DNA from: Gambelia wislizenii
Taxonomy: Eukaryota > Chordata > Lepidosauria > Squamata > Crotaphytidae
Reading direction: 5' to 3'
DNA: 64,000 bases
NCBI GenBank assembly: GCA_030847615.1
Contig: JAUMIR010000001.1
Span: 66,229,501-66,293,500 of the forward strand
Under the pieces are notes generated by a model that was not told the origin of the DNA, did not search any database, and was given only the letters and a program-made list of their open reading frames with translations. Each line of letters opens with the position of its first letter. The first letter of the stretch is position 1. A program made the position numbers and the translations under genes. Positions 60,987-64,000 of this stretch are shown here, in pieces.

Positions 60987-61032
<46 letters not shown>

Positions 61033-62925
61033 CATCATCTTCTGTGGTAAGTCTATTTTAGTACTAAACAGCTCTTTCTGCCAAGAAAGTTCTTCCTAAT
61101 GTTTAGTTGAAATCTCTTTGAAATTCATGGAATTCATTGATTTGGGTTCTGCCCTTGGGGACAGCAGAGAACAAGCCCACTCTTTCATCCATATGACAGC
61201 CTTTCAGACATTTCAAGATAGCTATCATATCACTTCTCTTCTCTAGGCTAAAGATAACCAAGCTCTCTCAACTACTCCTCCTAGGGCTTTATTTCTGGAC
61301 CCTTAACCAGACTGGTCGTCTTCCTCTGGACATGTTCTATCTTACTGATTTCCTTCTTAAACTGTGATGCCTGGAAGAGGACACCAGTATTCCAAGTGAG
61401 GTCAGATGAAAGCAGAATAGTACGGTAGTATAACTGCCCTCTCTCTGTACATTGTAGTTCTATGGATACAGCATAGAACCAGTTTTGCTGCCACATTTAT
61501 TGATTCATGTTAAGCTTGTGACCTCTCCCAAAGCCCCAGATCCTGTTTCCATGAACTGCTGTCAAGCCAAGTGCCAAACTTGAATGTGTCTACTTAATTT
61601 TTCCTGCCTAAATGTAGTAACTGACATCCCTATCATAATTCATAAGTATCTCATGCTTATTGAAATTCATTTTCTTAGTTTTGATCTGACTCTCCAATCT
61701 ATTAAAGTCCTCTTGAATCCTGATTCTGTCTTCTGTAGTACTAGCTATTCCTCTCAGTTTGGTGTCATCTGCAAACTTGATGAGCATGCCCACTATTTAG
61801 TCACCCAAGTAATTTATAAAGAAGTTAAACAAAATTGGGCCCATGACAGAACTTGTCACCTCTCCAGGATGATAAGGAACCATTGGTAAGCACTCTTTGG
61901 GTTTGGTCTGTGAATCAGATATAAATCCATCTAAAAGACAAATTTTACTAGCTTGTCTGCAAGAATGTCATGACAGACCATGTCAAAAGCCTTACTATAA
62001 CCAAGATATACTACATCAACAGTTACCAAACCTGTATCAAACTCACCTATTTTTTAAAAAATTCTCAAAGATTATACTTGTATACAGAGATTTTGACGTT
62101 ACAAGTTCCATTAGTACTCCTGGATGTCGTTCATTTGGTCCTGCAGTATAAATTTATTTAAAGTAGCTAGGTGTTGCTGTACCACGTTTGTATTATTTCA
62201 GGCCAAAGACCTGCTCCCCATCATTTACTCTACTTTCACAATATTGAACACTGTCTTTTTTGAGAGAGAGAGAGAGAGAGAGAAGCCAGAGTCAAAGCAT
62301 ATGCAAAGTAGTCCTGCTTTCTCTATATCACCTATTAGCAATTATCCATCTTCTCCCTGTAAAAGACCTATCTCTTCCTTGTTCTTCCTCTTGATTCAAA
62401 CATAGCTGGGAGGGGGGGATTTGTATTCTCTTGCAAGTCTGAAATTCTGAACTTTAGTCCTCCTGACTTTCTCTCTTAAATATTGGCTATCCGTTTGTAC
62501 ATTTTCTTGCTCATTCACTCCTTCCATTTCTAATACATGCCCCTTTTAACTCAAGATAATCCAAAAACACCTTTTGCAAATACTGGTATCCTGGTTCTTC
62601 AGGTTCCTCATATTCTTTGCCACTGAAATTATTTGTGACTGAGCTTTCAATGCCTCACTTGTAAGAAATTCCCATCCATCACAAACTTCCTTCTCTTTGA
62701 GTGTTTCTGAACATAGGATTTCATGTAATATTTCCTTAAATTATTGAAACTGACTTTCTTAAAGTCCAGAATTCACATCTGACTGTACTCAGTTTTTTGT
62801 TTGTCTACAAGAACCCCAGAAAGATGTGGACAGTTCTAAGGTTCCCATTATTTCCACATTGCTAACCAGTTCTCTTGTTAGTGAGAATGACATCCAAGAC
62901 ATCCAATATACATAAATAAAATTAA
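60842..62925 (-). mobile_element. Old CR1 LINE, reverse orientation
   Basis: The minus strand encodes an RT piece ([19 protein letters not shown], 61793 downwards) and a piece with SKIEHVQRKTTSLVKG (about 61350), then the 3' UTR down to about 60842. Sequence above 61800 continues as reverse CR1 (CCCATGACAGAACTTGTCAC, CCATGTCAAAAGCCTTACTA), and probably to about 62925. It is more diverged than copies A and B and interrupted by GA microsatellites. Confidence 0.8.
60981..61030. repeat. A-run followed by (GA)n
   Basis: Fifteen A then about seventeen GA units inside the old CR1 3' UTR. A shorter (GA)n lies at 62261-62282. Confidence 0.97.
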
Positions 62926-63270
62926 TTTGTATTTCAACAGATGCACCTTTCATAAATACATATACATTTGGTACATACTTTCCTAACATACACATTTTTT
63001 TATTGGAGAACTGTATTGCAAAATTCAGAGAAGTCTGAAAACCAAAAGATAATTGCATTCTGCTTTGTATATTGATTCAGGAAGTGTTACTTAGGTATGT
63101 TCATGTAAAATGTGAGCCAAATGAGTTCCTTCCCTATCCTTAGTGCTAATATATGAGTTGCAGAGTATTCTGTGCAAAATGTGCTCTGCAAAAGGGAACT
63201 GTTTGAACCTTGGACATTAGTATCAGTGCTCATATTGCTGGAATACAGGGAGTAGTAACCACACTATTAT

Positions 63271-63331
63271 CCATGGTTTACCGTATCCACGGGGGGGGGC
63301 AATCCCCAGCAGATACGGAGGTCCTACTGTA
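63271..63331. mobile_element. Tigger-like terminal remnant
   Basis: CCGTATCCACGGGG followed by a G-run and AGATACGGAGGTCCTACTG then TA. The two ends are joined with almost no interior. Confidence 0.5.
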
Positions 63332-63554
63332 ATAATCTTCAAGGACACCCAAAGGTTGAGTTTGTAACTAGATTATTAATCAGAATGTAAGTATTTAATT
63401 TTACTTGTTTCATCTATAAGAATAAAAGAGAATATCTGCTTTTATTTCAAAGCTACTGTTCTAATAACATGAAAATAGACACCTGAAAATTAGTATCTAC
63501 AGTAAAGGGATGGCAGGAGTGTGTACCTGTGGAATATCTGATATTTAAAATATA

Positions 63555-63771
63555 CAGTTGTCCCTCCGTATCCACGGATTTAAGTAGTCACAGCTTGAAA
63601 GTATTCTTAAAAAAATAATAATCCAAAAAGCAAACCTTGATTTTGTCATCTTACATAAGGGGCACACCATTTTGCTATGCCATTGCATATAATGGGACTT
63701 GAGTATTCATGGATTTTGCTATCCATGGGAGGTCCTGGAACCAAAGCCCAGTGAATATGAAAGGACAACTA
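63555..63771. mobile_element. Tigger-like MITE, 217 bp, TA-flanked
   Basis: The left end is CAGTTGTCCCTCCGTATCCA and the right end, reverse-complemented, is TAGTTGTCCTTTCATATTCA, with TA at 63553-63554 and 63772-63773. The interior matches 27906-28146 and 1670-1835. Confidence 0.85.
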
Positions 63772-64000
63772 TATTATTTAGTCTAAATATGTCTATGTTT
63801 GTAACCTGTAGCACCATCTTTAATCACTAGGTAATAGACTCCCCTAACCAACAAGTGTCTTGCAGAAAATACAGTTTGAAGCCACTGGGCAGTCTGAGCA
63901 ACTAGGCTATCTGGGATTCCTCTTCATCCTGCTGTGGGGATTCCCATCCTTTTAGAAGCACAAATGTTTTAGAAGGTGTAGGGATGCACCATGGCAGTAT

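Larger units (their letters stand above)
52457..64000 (-). other. ZFAND3: ZFAND3 intron 2 (partial)
   Basis: Intronic sequence upstream of exon 3 on the minus strand. It holds a possible LINE 3' fragment (about 52860-52990), a degenerate foldback element (about 55129-55255), a CpG-rich TIR element (56221-57966), a probable TIR element (about 59166-59677), an old CR1 (about 60842-62925) and Tigger-like elements near 63.3 and 63.6 kb. I looked for the exon encoding the A20-type finger residues just upstream of FQKKQ and did not find it. Other stretches are AT-rich and unassigned. Confidence 0.8.

Overview
The window is an intronic stretch of a vertebrate nuclear genome, almost certainly a squamate reptile (lizard or snake). 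Several repeat classes support this: CR1 LINEs ending in the ATTCTATGATTCTATGA-type tail, L2-type LINEs, tRNA-derived SINEs with a Bov-B-like tail (Sauria SINE type), a 5S-rRNA-derived SINE, a DIRS element, and TA-flanked and hAT-type DNA transposons. The species cannot be named from the sequence. No bacterial-style gene, CRISPR array or operon is present.

Host gene: three exons on the minus strand, joined by canonical GT/AG sites with matching phases, encode the middle of ZFAND3 (AN1-type zinc finger protein 3). They are 52277-52456 (exon 3 by comparison with the mammalian protein), 32212-32277 (exon 4, 66 nt) and 7931-8101 (exon 5, start of the AN1 finger). Exons 1-2 and the last exon were not found and should lie outside the window. 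Everything else is intron: part of intron 5 (1-7930), intron 4 (8102-32211), intron 3 (32278-52276) and part of intron 2 (52457-64000).

Layout. 1-8 kb: a hAT-type element with an 8-bp duplication and a 5'-truncated CR1 split by a 946-bp TA-flanked Tigger-like element carrying a 62-bp minisatellite. 9-12 kb: a decayed L2 LINE. 16.7-19.7 kb: long CR1 copy A. 19.8-20.2 kb: a hAT-type foldback element split by a SINE. 20.5-26.2 kb: a decayed DIRS retroelement (minus strand) interrupted by a 1.2-kb GC-rich TIR element. 29-34 kb: L2 tail, Sauria SINEs and ZFAND3 exon 4. 35.9-39.1 kb: long CR1 copy B, followed by a 5S-derived SINE. 42.8-44.3 kb: an apparent copy of SELENOO exon 1 embedded in sequence of a TIR-element family. 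49.9-51.5 kb: a GC-rich insert and a solo LTR with perfect 5-bp target duplications. 56.2-58 kb: a 1.75-kb TIR element of the same family with a CpG-rich interior. 60.8-62.9 kb: an old CR1 copy (minus strand). 63.5-63.8 kb: a short Tigger-like element.

The most notable observations are the SELENOO exon-1 copy, which looks captured by a TIR transposon; the mosaic divergence between CR1 copies A and B, which suggests gene conversion; and the fact that these two direct repeats flank the in-frame exon 4 of ZFAND3.
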